NCBI GenBank assembly: GCA_029027825.1
Contig: CP093399.1
Location: 4,092,001 to 4,156,000, forward strand
DNA length: 64,000 nt
Source of the DNA: Rs1 sp029027825
GTDB taxonomy: Bacteria; Pseudomonadota; Gammaproteobacteria; Pseudomonadales; Balneatricaceae
Reading direction: 5' to 3'
Each line of letters starts with the position of its first letter. The stretch's first letter is position 1. The notes beneath the pieces were generated by a model. That model saw nothing but the letters and a program-made list of their open reading frames with translations, did not search any database and was not told the origin of the DNA. The translations under genes were made by a program, and so were the position numbers. This document shows positions 28,443 through 37,524 of this stretch, one piece after another.

Positions 28443-29183
28443 TTAACGGTATTTACTGATTATCTCGGAAAACACCTTGTTCACTGATAGCTCTCGATAG
28501 GCTTGCTTGAAACGGCCGAGCAACTTATTACTGACACTCTTTTTACTAAAACCGAAATATACATAATTATCATTAAATATATAGGGATGTATTTCAAACT
28601 TGCTTGGTGACAGGAGTGTCTTTATTTTATAGCTCGCATAAAATTTATTTGCGATCGCACCCGATACTCTATTACGTTGTAACTTATTGAAATTCTGTTG
28701 GTTACTTGCATACTCAAATTTCCTAGCAAATTGATCGTCAGCGGCCATCTTTCTGACAAATTCTTGCCCATAAAAAGCGCCTCTAGCGATACCTATTCTT
28801 TTAGGGAATGCCTTTATATCATCCAAGTTATTAATATTAATAGTCTCACCTTTGGCAATGGTAAGGACCATTTGTTCATCTAACATAGGACCAATAAAAT
28901 GGGTAAATTTCTTACGCTGCTCTGTAATTGACATATTAAGTAACACGTCTACCCCCCCATGCTCTAATAATAGCAGGGAACGATTCCAATTGATTAATTG
29001 AAAATTAATTTTGCAATTAGCATGCTTGAACAGTGCAGTTGCCAAGTCAACAGATAGACCATGCCAGTTTCCATGACTATCTTGATAGTATTGCGGCTTG
29101 CTTTCACTAACTCCAACTGACAGTGAACAGGCGGCAAAACTAAGACTAGGTACTAATAATAAAACCATGAGTATACTTCTCAC
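28443..29183 (-). CDS. Periplasmic amino-acid-type binding protein (SBP_bac_3 family), orphan 2
   Basis: About 246 residues. GTG at 29181-29183 is chosen because AAGAGG lies five bases upstream and it gives a signal peptide with a positive N-region (MRSILMVLLLVPSLSFAAC). GTG 29189 and ATG 29168 are alternatives. The body aligns with orphan 1: SVDLATALFKHANCKI and WNRSLLLLEHGGVDVLLNMS match segments of that protein. Both keep two conserved cysteines near the mature start, likely a disulphide. No transporter partner is nearby. The upstream side is bordered by repeat copy B. Confidence 0.72.
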   Translation of the reverse strand: MRSILMVLLLVPSLSFAACSLSVGVSESKPQYYQDSHGNWHGLSVDLATALFKHANCKINFQLINWNRSLLLLEHGGVDVLLNMSITEQRKKFTHFIGPMLDEQMVLTIAKGETININNLDDIKAFPKRIGIARGAFYGQEFVRKMAADDQFARKFEYASNQQNFNKLQRNRVSGAIANKFYASYKIKTLLSPSKFEIHPYIFNDNYVYFGFSKKSVSNKLLGRFKQAYRELSVNKVFSEIISKYR

Positions 29184-29236
29184 ACCCACCTCTTAAGTTA
29201 AATTAAGTTAAATTAAGTTTGATGTTTAAATATATC

Positions 29237-29463
29237 GAGACCTCTGCATAGCGTTGCGAGTGAAGGTAAGACAAGGCAAAAAACGGCGCGATAGCCGAAT
29301 CAGTGTGCCCCTAGCTTTGGGTATAGTATGCCCCTCACTTTGGGTACAGTGTGCCCTTTTCTAATGGGTATTAATGATGCAAATGAGCATATTGAACCGG
29401 TCTTTAACGCCGTATTATCGAGCGCAGTTATCTTACCCTGTGGGTAAGTTATGCAGAGGTTTC
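29237..29463. repeat. Palindromic MITE-like repeat, copy B (expanded centre)
   Basis: About 227 bp, the longest copy. The ends are GAGACCTCTGCATAG and its near complement TTATGCAGAGGTTTC. The centre holds three successive GTGCCCCT...GGGTA units (29312-29370), where copies C and D have one and copy A none. It lies between the second binding-protein gene and a secreted unknown gene. Confidence 0.8.
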
Positions 29464-29507
29464 ATAGCGCTAGATCAGTACTACCCAGAAGATTCAATCA
29501 AGCATAT

Positions 29508-30062
29508 TTATCTAATCAGCGCTTCTACCGTTGCTTTAGCTTGTATTTCTGCACGATCAGCTGTCGACGTCATCAGCTTAAATTTTTGCTTAGAGTTATC
29601 ATCCTTATTAGTTAAGGTATAGCTGATAAAATGCATGGGGCCCAACTCGGTTTGCAAGGTCTCATCCTGTTCTTTTTCAACAGAGAATGAACTGGCCATA
29701 CTCTCAATAAACTGCATAAAAGCTTGTTCAATCGTATTAATGTTTACGTGCCTAGTATAAACAGAGCAATGCTCTTGATCGTTTATCGAGACTAAAAAGT
29801 CGCCGATCACATTAGGTATCACCCAGACGGTTCCCGGCTGGTTTTCAAGAAAAAATACCGCCTTATTTGCAGATAATTCAGGGACATCCCCCTGTTTTAA
29901 CTGCTCTTTTAAAACGGATAAATCAGCGGCATTAGCGACACAAGTTTTAGCATACAACTGAGTGTAAAAATTTGCAGAAATTTTATTTAGATCAGCATTT
30001 ATTGCCGTCGAAGACGTACCTAGCAAGAGCATGATAAGTAGATGGCGAAAAGGTTTTAACAT
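29508..30062 (-). CDS. Secreted protein of unknown function
   Basis: 184 residues from ATG 30060-30062, which has GAGGAC six bases upstream. The longer open frame (to 30182) runs into the neighbouring repeat and is not used. A signal peptide, MLKPFRHLLIMLLLGTSSTA, precedes a soluble domain with two cysteines (KTCVAN and EHCSVY). I do not recognise the family with confidence; it looks like small periplasmic proteins of ~160-190 residues with a basal alpha/beta fold. It lies between two inverted copies of the palindromic repeat (B and C), as if carried by them. Confidence 0.6.
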   Translation of the reverse strand: MLKPFRHLLIMLLLGTSSTAINADLNKISANFYTQLYAKTCVANAADLSVLKEQLKQGDVPELSANKAVFFLENQPGTVWVIPNVIGDFLVSINDQEHCSVYTRHVNINTIEQAFMQFIESMASSFSVEKEQDETLQTELGPMHFISYTLTNKDDNSKQKFKLMTSTADRAEIQAKATVEALIR

Positions 30063-30101
30063 AACAGTCCTCTGTATTCTAAGTCTTAAGCTAGTTAATA
30101 T

Positions 30102-30281
30102 GAGACCTCTGCATAACTTACCCAGAGGGTATGATAACTGCGCTCGGTAATAGTGCGTTAAAAACCGGCTTGATATGCTCATTTACACCAGTAATACCCA
30201 TAAACAGGGGCACACTGAATCCGCTATCTCGCCGGTTTTTGCCTTGTTTTACCTTCGTTCGCAACGTTATGCAGAGGTATC
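30102..30281. repeat. Palindromic MITE-like repeat, copy C, with target duplication
   Basis: 180 bp, inverted relative to copy B. It begins GAGACCTCTGCATAAC and ends GTTATGCAGAGGTATC. The 5-mer AATAT stands directly outside both ends (30097-30101 and 30282-30286), the pattern of a target-site duplication. It lies immediately upstream of the secreted unknown gene and may carry its promoter. Confidence 0.82.
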
Positions 30282-30388
30282 AATATATCATTAAAAATCA
30301 GTAAACAGCTGGGATAAAATAATTTAACTTAAGGTATCATGCAATTCTTCCATGTAATGCACTACATAATTCTATTATAGGTCTAGTT

Positions 30389-30784
30389 ATGTCCAAGAAT
30401 ACTCCTGAAAATCTTTTAATCAATGAACTAGACAGTGAGCAACGCTTTCAACACTTTATTGATGAAGCGGTACAACAACAGCAAATTTGGATTTTGACCG
30501 ACCAGCAAGGCTGTGTGATGTTAAACACTGATGATGAAGAATGTGTGCCGGTTTGGCCGAGTGAAGACAGCGCCCAACACTGGGCAACTGCTGATTGGCA
30601 ACATTGCAAAGCAGAGCCTGTAGCGCTAAAAGTTTGGCAGCATCGCTGGACGCAGGGCTTAGAAGAGGATCAGTTTTATGTGGTGGTGTTTCCAGTAGAG
30701 CAGCAGGAGGGAACAGTCATTCACCCGCAAGATTTAGACGCTGAGCTGCGCAAGAAAATTAAGGCCAATAATAAAGCTAAATAA
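30389..30784 (+). CDS. DUF2750 family protein
   Basis: 131 residues, soluble and acidic. RFQHFIDEAVQQQQIWILTD followed by VPVWPSEDSAQHWA is the DUF2750 pattern, a short conserved domain of unknown function in proteobacteria. The remaining segment, LKVWQHRWTQGLEEDQF, is rich in aromatic residues, and a basic tail (KKIKANNKAK) ends it. No catalytic motif is evident. It stands alone, with repeat copy C upstream and a purine gene cluster on the opposite strand downstream. Confidence 0.8.
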   Translation: MSKNTPENLLINELDSEQRFQHFIDEAVQQQQIWILTDQQGCVMLNTDDEECVPVWPSEDSAQHWATADWQHCKAEPVALKVWQHRWTQGLEEDQFYVVVFPVEQQEGTVIHPQDLDAELRKKIKANNKAK

Positions 30785-30875
30785 TAGCTGAATCCGTAGC
30801 TTCAGCGACTATTTTTCTAGCCGCCGTAGAATCAATAACTTGCTACTAAAACGCTCGACTAACTCTTATTTATAG

Positions 30876-30913
30876 TTACCCACAAGCCATAAAAAAACCA
30901 ATCCTGTGGGTAA
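30876..30913. repeat. Inverted repeat downstream of DUF2750 gene
   Basis: Nine-bp perfect arms TTACCCACA / TGTGGGTAA separated by 20 bases that contain a seven-A run. It sits between convergent genes and may stop transcription in the minus direction, where the A run reads as U. No partner copy elsewhere. Confidence 0.5.
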
Positions 30914-31017
30914 TACTTGTTATGCACAGCCTTGGTGAAGCAGCCGCTTGTGTACAACTTTAGGCGACTTCTTGCCTGCCTAACATCGATAACTTCGTCC
31001 TGCTGTTCGCTGCATAA

Positions 31018-32013
31018 TTAACCGATTTTGATAATCTTGTCTATATGTTGTTGTTTCGATTCAGTATCCAAAAAACTAGCTTCAATACTGTTTATTGCCA
31101 GCTGTTTTAACTGTTTAATAGTCATCGGCAGCGCCCTCGCCAAGGCCATATAATTAGCCGCGATATACCCGCCAAAGTAAGCGGGATCATCTGAGTTAAC
31201 AGTGACTTTAACGCCACGATCTAGCATCTGTAAAATGTTGTGCTCACTCATGCTAGCAAACACTTTTAGCTTAGTGTTAGAGAGTGGACAGACCGTTAGC
31301 GGCATCTGCTCTTCGATTAGTCGCTGCATCAGTGCTCGATCTGCAAACGCTTTGACACCATGATCAATCCGCGACACTTTTAGCAAATCTAATGCCTGCC
31401 AAATATACTCGACCGGACCTTCCTCTCCCGCATGGGCCACCGTTAACAAACCGAGCTGACGTGCTTTGGCGAATACCGTTTTGAACTTCTCCGGGGGATG
31501 ACCAAGCTCAGAGCTATCTAAGCCCACTGCTTTAAAATGCTCTATATAGGGGAGGGCTTGCGCTAAGGTCTGCAACGCAGATTCCTCTGATAAGTGACGT
31601 AAAAAAGCCAGGATTAAAAAACTGCTAATACCCAGCTTTTTTTCTCCATCAGCCAGCGCCCTACTTATGCCCTTAATCACCAAGCCAAAATCAATCCCCC
31701 TGTCGGTATGGGTTTGCGGATCAAAGCAGGGCTCAACATGCACTACACCCTCCTCCTTACAATGCAGTAAGTAAGCCCAGGTGAGGTCGTAAAAGTCTTG
31801 CTCGGTTTGTAGTACTTCAGCCCCTAAATAATATATATCTAAGAACTGTTGTAAATTATCGAAGCGGTAGGCTTTTCGCAATTCGGCAATACTCGAATAA
31901 GCCAGCTTGATCTGATTTTTTTCAGCCAGTTTAAACAGTAACTCCGGCTCTAGTGATCCTTCTAAATGGATGTGTAACTCTGCTTTTGGCAGCGCGTAGA
32001 TCAAAGCTTTCAT
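31018..32013 (-). CDS. Adenine deaminase, adenosine-deaminase fold
   Basis: 331 residues. Zinc and catalytic motifs of the adenosyl-type amidohydrolases are present: AELHIHLEGSLEP near the N-terminus, HAGEEG with catalytic Glu, RIDHGVKAF and VNSDDPAYFGGY. The last form, NSDDPAYFGG, is typical of adenine deaminases of this fold (fungal Aah1, Pseudomonas PA0148) rather than true adenosine deaminases, so adenine to hypoxanthine is the favoured reaction. GGAGG precedes the ATG. It belongs to a purine cluster with the genes up to 40195; the next gene upstream is a 2OG oxygenase. Confidence 0.87.
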   Translation of the reverse strand: MKALIYALPKAELHIHLEGSLEPELLFKLAEKNQIKLAYSSIAELRKAYRFDNLQQFLDIYYLGAEVLQTEQDFYDLTWAYLLHCKEEGVVHVEPCFDPQTHTDRGIDFGLVIKGISRALADGEKKLGISSFLILAFLRHLSEESALQTLAQALPYIEHFKAVGLDSSELGHPPEKFKTVFAKARQLGLLTVAHAGEEGPVEYIWQALDLLKVSRIDHGVKAFADRALMQRLIEEQMPLTVCPLSNTKLKVFASMSEHNILQMLDRGVKVTVNSDDPAYFGGYIAANYMALARALPMTIKQLKQLAINSIEASFLDTESKQQHIDKIIKIG

Positions 32014-32035
32014 CAGTCCTCCCTAACTACTTTTA

Positions 32036-33022
32036 CTACAACTTATGATATTCACTAGCATTATTTTCGGCAAAATATTGGTAGGTTGCTGAAAACCTAG
32101 ATAGTAAATACTCTCCGGCGGTAGTCGCTGCATATTTTGCCGGATTTTCTGCACTGTGACACCCCGGTAAGGCGGTGATTTTAGTATCAAAATTAGGCTC
32201 GACAAAAAACGGCATACTATAGCGCTCCTCTCCCTTGGGATTGATCACCCGATGTGGGGTAGATGTATACCTATCATTACTCCAGCGGGCCATCATATCG
32301 CCGATATTAATCACGAAACTATTTTCAACGGGCGTCGCATCCAGCCACTGTTGATTTTTATCTTGAACTTGCAGCCCACCGACTTGGTCTTGATGTAAGA
32401 TGGTAATACAACCGTAATCGGTATGAGCACCCGCACCCATTTGCTGACTGTCGCGCTTTAATCCCACTTCAGGGTAGTGAATAAAACGCAGTACACTGAT
32501 CGGCTCACTAAAACTTTTCGAAAAATAATTAGGATCTATATTTAGCGCGACAGCGAGGCCGCGCAATATGGTTTTTCCCAGTTCAATCATGTCCCAATAG
32601 TGAGTGTCAACTAACTCTCTAAAGCCTTCTATATCAGGATACTGATTACTGCCATGCAAAGGTTTGGAGTTTATAACATCCGCATGACTTTCAGCCAGAT
32701 GCCGTCCCATATCAAAGGTCTCTTTAAAGTCCGCAGGCTTATTTGGGTCTAGTTGCTCAGTACCTATTCGACCATAGCCTCGATGATGCACAGTCTTGGT
32801 AATATCTATTTTTAATTTTTCCGCCAGTGGCAAGGCGAAAAACTGGCGGTACAAATGACTCAGCTTCTTGATTCGCTCTGGGCTAATATTGTGCCCGGTG
32901 ATGTAGAAAAAACCGCTCTTTCGGCAAGCTTCGTCGATGGCGAGAGCCACTGACTGCCAGTGTTGCGGGTTTTCAGAATAAAGCGGGGATATATCGATGA
33001 TCGGTAGATTGTTTTTATGCAT
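32036..33022 (-). CDS. 2-oxoglutarate/Fe(II) oxygenase, isopenicillin-N-synthase-like family
   Basis: 328 residues with the double-stranded beta-helix core. Fe(II) is bound by His and Asp in GAGAHTDYGCITIL and by a distal His in TSTPHRVINP. The co-substrate Arg-x-Ser is in RYSMPFF. The N-terminal domain LPIIDISPLY ... ACRKSGFFYITGHNI matches the family. The substrate is not known. Linkage to adenine deaminase and 8-oxoguanine deaminase, as in Pseudomonas purine clusters, makes a purine or related base a fair inference. The ATG follows AAGGAG. Confidence 0.85.
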   Translation of the reverse strand: MHKNNLPIIDISPLYSENPQHWQSVALAIDEACRKSGFFYITGHNISPERIKKLSHLYRQFFALPLAEKLKIDITKTVHHRGYGRIGTEQLDPNKPADFKETFDMGRHLAESHADVINSKPLHGSNQYPDIEGFRELVDTHYWDMIELGKTILRGLAVALNIDPNYFSKSFSEPISVLRFIHYPEVGLKRDSQQMGAGAHTDYGCITILHQDQVGGLQVQDKNQQWLDATPVENSFVINIGDMMARWSNDRYTSTPHRVINPKGEERYSMPFFVEPNFDTKITALPGCHSAENPAKYAATTAGEYLLSRFSATYQYFAENNASEYHKL

Positions 33023-33478
33023 AACACGGCTCCTTTTTATGCAGGCATGACACCTTAAGTAATCAGGTGAACTCCCAACAGCGCCGGAAATTCAGTGTGT
33101 TATTTTCTAATACAAATCGAGGGCCGCACCACAGCCCTCACCTTTCGGCCGCCTTAACATTGCACCTGAGATGAAATATTAAGGTTTGTGAATTGTACTC
33201 TAGTTAAAAATACCTACTGTAATCACAGCATGATACCAATTTAATCGGCTCTGACGAGGGTCTTAAAACTTTGATCAGTATCTCGTTCGACGCTTATCAT
33301 CAGCTGTTGGCCCTACAACAGTTTGAAAGTAGCCTCTGAAACAAAGGCTTTTCGATGGTGCTGTAAAACCAATAACTCGCACGTTAAAAGCACGAATTAA
33401 GGTAAGACAATCCAACTTAGCGACCTTTATCGCAAGTTAGTAAAGCATTTTAACGACCCACTTATTGAACACTGGAAA
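33023..33478. other. Intergenic region in the purine cluster
   Basis: 456 bp between the BMP-type binding-protein gene and the oxygenase gene. Two small hairpins are visible: GAGGGC/GCCCTC at 33119-33139 and CTGTTG/CAACAG at 33304-33321. No gene is seen. The first may terminate or stabilise the upstream transcript. Confidence 0.5.
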
Positions 33479-34558
33479 CTACTTAGGTATCGCGCCTGGC
33501 ACTCCTTCAACATACCAGTTAATCCCTTTTAGATCACCAAGAGACATTCTGTAACCAGCTTTGACCATTAGATCGCCGTTTTGATTTTTGATTGGTCCGG
33601 TGAACGGGAACCAAGCGCCACTGGTAATATCTGCAACTAACTGCTCTGCCTCTTTAACAATCTCTGCTGGCATATTGGTGAATGCAGGGATAATAATATC
33701 CTTTTCAGCCATACCGCCCCAGTAATTTTCAGGCTTCCAATTGCCATCCATCACTTCTTGGGTTTTACGAATATACAGTGCTGACCAATCATCAACCACA
33801 GACATTAAGTGTGCTTTAGGGCCAAAACTAGACATGTCAGATGCTTGACCAACCGCATACATACCTCGACGCTCAGCCGCTTGCATAGCTGCTGGGCTAT
33901 CAGTGTGCTGCAAGATAACATCAACACCTTGATCCATCAGTGCGTTTGCAGCATCTGCTTCATTACCTGGATCAAACCAGCTATTCACCCATATAATTTT
34001 AAGTTCTGCTTTTGGATTGTACTTTTGCAATGCCAATTGCACAGTATTTATGTCGCGAATAACTTCCGGGATTGGGAAGGAGGCAATGTAACCAATTTTA
34101 TTGGTTTTAGTCATTTTTGCTGCCACGAAACCGGCAACGTAACGACCTTCAAAAGTTTTTGATAAGTAATTACCGGCGTTCTTGGCAGTCTTATAGCCAG
34201 TGGCGTGCTCAAATTTTACTTTTTTAAAGGTCTTAGCTACTTTCAAAGTAGGGTTCATATAACCAAATGAAGTAGTGAAGATTAATTTATTACCGGCTTT
34301 GGCTAAATTGCGAATTACCCGCTCAGCATCAGCTCCCTCTGGCACGGATTCAACAAAAGTAGTTTCTACTTTGTCACCGAAGTGTTTTTCGACAGCTAGC
34401 CGCCCTTGATCGTGCTGGTAACTCCAACCGTGATCGCCGACTGGGCCAACATAGACAAAACCAATTTTGAATGGCTCGGCAGCTTGAGCGCCACCAGCAG
34501 CGAGCAAGCTAAGGCCTAAGACAGCACTAGATAGTATTTTTTTTACACTCGATTTCAT
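33479..34558 (-). CDS. BMP-family purine/nucleoside ABC transporter binding protein
   Basis: 359 residues from ATG 34556-34558, chosen because AAAGGA lies eight bases upstream; the ATG three codons earlier overlaps that site. The signal peptide ends at AAGGAQAAEP and lacks a lipobox cysteine, so the protein is free in the periplasm. IGFVYVGPVGDHGWSYQHDQ is the PnrA/BMP family start. A permease pair and a double ATPase for it are encoded at 36598-40195. In this family the ligand is a purine base or nucleoside. Confidence 0.9.
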   Translation of the reverse strand: MKSSVKKILSSAVLGLSLLAAGGAQAAEPFKIGFVYVGPVGDHGWSYQHDQGRLAVEKHFGDKVETTFVESVPEGADAERVIRNLAKAGNKLIFTTSFGYMNPTLKVAKTFKKVKFEHATGYKTAKNAGNYLSKTFEGRYVAGFVAAKMTKTNKIGYIASFPIPEVIRDINTVQLALQKYNPKAELKIIWVNSWFDPGNEADAANALMDQGVDVILQHTDSPAAMQAAERRGMYAVGQASDMSSFGPKAHLMSVVDDWSALYIRKTQEVMDGNWKPENYWGGMAEKDIIIPAFTNMPAEIVKEAEQLVADITSGAWFPFTGPIKNQNGDLMVKAGYRMSLGDLKGINWYVEGVPGAIPK

Positions 34559-34592
34559 GTTCTGCATCCTTTATAGGGGTTGAGAATTATTG

Positions 34593-35087
34593 TTATTTTC
34601 TATCTGCTAATGGGGTAGAGAATGAGTACTCCATATCCCAGGGGAAGCGAATCCAAGTATCTTGGCTCACTTCGGTAATAAATGTATCTACTAATGGCTT
34701 GCCTGATGGCTTGGCGTAGACTGTGGCAAAATGTGCTTTAGGCAATAGCTCGCGCACGTATTTAGCGGTTTTACCTGTATCTACCAAGTCGTCCACTAGT
34801 AGCATGCCCTCACCATCACCTGCGGCTGCTTTTATTAATTGCAGCTTACCTTGAGCCTTGTCGCCATCGGCATCTCCAGATGCATAACTGGCAATGCACA
34901 CTGTATCTATCAACCGTATATCCATCTCGCGCGCTAAGATCGCCGCCGGCACTAAGCCGCCACGTGTAATAGCAATAATACCTTTCCAGGGACCCATTTC
35001 CAGTAAGCGCCAAGACAGTGCTCTGGAGTTTCTGTGTAACTCTTCCCAAGATACGGGAAAATCTCTATTATATGGTGTTGCTGACAT
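34593..35087 (-). CDS. gpt: Xanthine-guanine phosphoribosyltransferase
   Basis: Transfers phosphoribose from PRPP to xanthine, guanine or hypoxanthine. 164 residues (E. coli Gpt 152). The PRPP loop is MLLVDDLVDTGKTA, and GIIAITRGGLVPAAILARE and SGKPLVDTFITEVSQDTWI align with Gpt. It carries a short insert (ASGDADGDKAQG) absent from E. coli. ATG 35085-35087 has GGAG seven bases upstream; a TTG four codons earlier is rejected. It turns bases made by the two deaminases into nucleotides. Confidence 0.92.
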   Translation of the reverse strand: MSATPYNRDFPVSWEELHRNSRALSWRLLEMGPWKGIIAITRGGLVPAAILAREMDIRLIDTVCIASYASGDADGDKAQGKLQLIKAAAGDGEGMLLVDDLVDTGKTAKYVRELLPKAHFATVYAKPSGKPLVDTFITEVSQDTWIRFPWDMEYSFSTPLADRK

Positions 35088-35191
35088 GTAACACTCCAAA
35101 ATCTGTGGCTTAATGGAAAAGGGCTATAATACCTGAAATAGTGGCTGGTTTTAAGCGCTGATATGCAAGAGCAAGTACTTAATAAATGCAG

Positions 35192-36553
35192 CTACCGGAG
35201 CTTATTTGCTAGTTTAAGGGCGAGAGCACTGTGCTGAGCAATTAACTGCGGTACATCAAAACCCACTAGCTCTGCATCTATCACTTGCCACTGCCCCGCT
35301 ACCATCACTCTGTCAGCTCGGTGAGCACCGCACAGCAATAGCGCTGCCAGGGGGTCATGACTGCCACTAAAGCGCATTTCATCTAATTTAAAGACTGCTA
35401 AATCGGCCTGCTTTCCCACTGCAATCTCCCCGACATCGCTGCGCCCTAATAATGCGGCCGACCCCTTGGTCGCCCAGCGATAGGCATCAAAGTGACTAAC
35501 TTTAGAAGCTCCGTAGCGCAATCTCTGCAGGTAGAGGGCTTGACGCACCTCTTGAATCATATTAGAGCCATCGTTTGAAGCAGAGCCATCGACCCCAAGC
35601 CCCACCGGAACCCCGGCCTGTTCTAGCTCTAAATTTCGAGCAATCCCCGAAGCTAACATCATATTAGAAGTAGGACAGTGACAAACTCCGACTTGCGCAG
35701 CACCAAGTTTGGCTATTTCAGCATCGTTAAAGTGAATACCGTGCGCCAGCCAAGTGCGGTCATGCAACCAGCCAACACTTTCTAAATAGTCGACAGTACG
35801 CAAACCGAAGCGCTCTAGACAAAATTGTTCTTCGTCTTTAGTCTCGGCTAAATGAGTGTGCAAACGCACTTGTAAGCGCTTTGCCAGCTTCGCACTTTCA
35901 CGCATTATTTCTGGGGTCACTGAAAAAGGCGAGCAGGGAGCCAGGGCAATTTGCAACATTGCACCCTCACCGCGCTGGTGGTACTTGTTAATCAACCGCT
36001 CTGAATCTTCTAAAATATCGACCTGTTGCTGGACAGTACTCTGCGGTGGCAGCCCACCATCATCTTGGCCCAAACTCATAGAGCCGCGGGTAAATAGGGT
36101 GCGTATGCCTATAGCTTGCGCAGCCTCTACCTGCACATCGATAGATTGCTCCATCCCCGCAGGGAAAAGATAGTGATGATCGGCTGATAAAGTACAGCCG
36201 GAGAGCAGTAATTCACCGAGCGCCAGCTTAGTCGCCACCGCCAGCATTTCTGGCTCTAACCCAGCCCACAGTGGATAGAGATTTTGCAGCCAGCTAAACA
36301 GCTCTTGGTTGAGCGCACCTGGGTAGGCTCTAGTCAAGGTCTGATAATAGTGATGATGGCTGTTGATCAGACCGGGCAACACCACTACTTGTGAGGCATC
36401 GTAAACCTTATCGAAAGCGCTCGGCTGTTGACCGCCTGCCACCAGCTCAGTGATCACTCCCCCACTAGTGACGATTCCGCCACGCGCATCTTGTCCGTCA
36501 TTGACCAAAATCGCCAGCGGATTTTTAATCCATAATCGTTCAGACTGCAGCAC
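35192..36553 (-). CDS. 8-oxoguanine deaminase (amidohydrolase family)
   Basis: 453 residues. Metal ligands of the cytosine-deaminase-like amidohydrolase subgroup are in NSHHHYYQTLT, RLHTHLAETKDE, WLAHGIHFND and GLGVDGSASND. The protein resembles the Pseudomonas PA0142 type, which deaminates 8-oxoguanine (and guanine-like bases) to 8-oxoxanthine; atrazine chlorohydrolase-like relatives are the main alternative. The start is GTG 36551-36553 with GGAG upstream. It sits between the permease operon and gpt, consistent with scavenging oxidised purines. Confidence 0.85.
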   Translation of the reverse strand: MLQSERLWIKNPLAILVNDGQDARGGIVTSGGVITELVAGGQQPSAFDKVYDASQVVVLPGLINSHHHYYQTLTRAYPGALNQELFSWLQNLYPLWAGLEPEMLAVATKLALGELLLSGCTLSADHHYLFPAGMEQSIDVQVEAAQAIGIRTLFTRGSMSLGQDDGGLPPQSTVQQQVDILEDSERLINKYHQRGEGAMLQIALAPCSPFSVTPEIMRESAKLAKRLQVRLHTHLAETKDEEQFCLERFGLRTVDYLESVGWLHDRTWLAHGIHFNDAEIAKLGAAQVGVCHCPTSNMMLASGIARNLELEQAGVPVGLGVDGSASNDGSNMIQEVRQALYLQRLRYGASKVSHFDAYRWATKGSAALLGRSDVGEIAVGKQADLAVFKLDEMRFSGSHDPLAALLLCGAHRADRVMVAGQWQVIDAELVGFDVPQLIAQHSALALKLANKLR

Positions 36554-36597
36554 AAACTCTCCTAAATATTTAAACTTTCTAACTTTCTAACTTGCTT

Positions 36598-37524
36598 CTA
36601 CCCATGCGGATGAAATGGTTTTCCCAACCACATAGGTGTGTACATTTTTGACTTCATCACGTTGCTAGAGATCATCACTAGCACTAAGACCGTCGCTGCA
36701 TAAGGCATCATCGCCAGTAAATTAGGCGAGACCGGATAACCTAAACCTTGGGCGACTAAATTCAAAATGCTGGCTAAACCAAACAGATAGGCTCCCAAAA
36801 TTACCCGCTCAACCCGCCAAGTGGCAAAAACCACCAGCGCCAGGGCTATCCAGCCTCGACCAGATGACATGTTTTCTGCCCAGAGCGGAGTGTAAGCTAA
36901 TGATAAATAACCCCCAGCCAAGCCGGCCATGCCACCGCCAAAAGCGACCGCCAAATAGCGAGTTCGCATCACCGGTAAACCTATCACATTGGCCGCATGC
37001 GGGTTCTCACCAACCGCTTTTACCGTGAGACCCATACGGCTCGATTTAAAGAACCAATAGACCAAGCCAAATATAACAAAAGATAAATAGACGATTAAAT
37101 CTTGAGCAAACAGCATTTTACCGATGATTGGTATCTCACTTAACACTGGAATAGCGATAGGATCTAAACCTGTAATAGGTACCCCAACATAAGCCGCGCC
37201 AATAAATGCTGAGAGACCAGTACCAAAAATAGTGAGCGCTAATCCCGTCGCTACTTGGTTGGCATTTAAACCTAGTGCGATGCCAGCAAACAGCATCGAC
37301 ATCGCAATTCCCGCAAGAATCGCACATAGGAACCCTAAAATTAAACTGCCAGTGGTCAGAGTGACTATAAAGCCAACCACTGCTCCCATTAACATCATGC
37401 CCTCTTGGCCTAAATTCAACACCCCACTTTTTTCACAGACCAGCTCCCCTAGGGCCACTATCAACAACGGGGTTCCAGTGCGGACCATCGCGTAGAGAAC
37501 GTTAGTTATTAAATCAATATCCAC
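36598..37524 (-). CDS. Purine/nucleoside ABC transporter permease 2
   Basis: 308 residues, about eight to nine transmembrane helices, BPD_transp_2 family. GELVCEKSGVLNLGQEGMML near the N-terminus is the signature of permeases that work with BMP-type binding proteins. The GTG start adjoins the stop of the previous permease gene with no gap, and GGAG lies upstream inside that gene. Inner membrane. Confidence 0.92.
   Translation of the reverse strand: MDIDLITNVLYAMVRTGTPLLIVALGELVCEKSGVLNLGQEGMMLMGAVVGFIVTLTTGSLILGFLCAILAGIAMSMLFAGIALGLNANQVATGLALTIFGTGLSAFIGAAYVGVPITGLDPIAIPVLSEIPIIGKMLFAQDLIVYLSFVIFGLVYWFFKSSRMGLTVKAVGENPHAANVIGLPVMRTRYLAVAFGGGMAGLAGGYLSLAYTPLWAENMSSGRGWIALALVVFATWRVERVILGAYLFGLASILNLVAQGLGYPVSPNLLAMMPYAATVLVLVMISSNVMKSKMYTPMWLGKPFHPHG

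Noticed and set aside
30063..30182. N-terminal extension of the secreted unknown protein
   Set aside because: The extra 40 codons are read from repeat copy C, and ATG 30062 has its own ribosome site and a proper signal peptide.
31018..32013. Adenosine deaminase (add)
   Set aside because: The NSDDPAYFGG motif fits adenine deaminases of the same fold better. Adenosine cannot be excluded without an assay.
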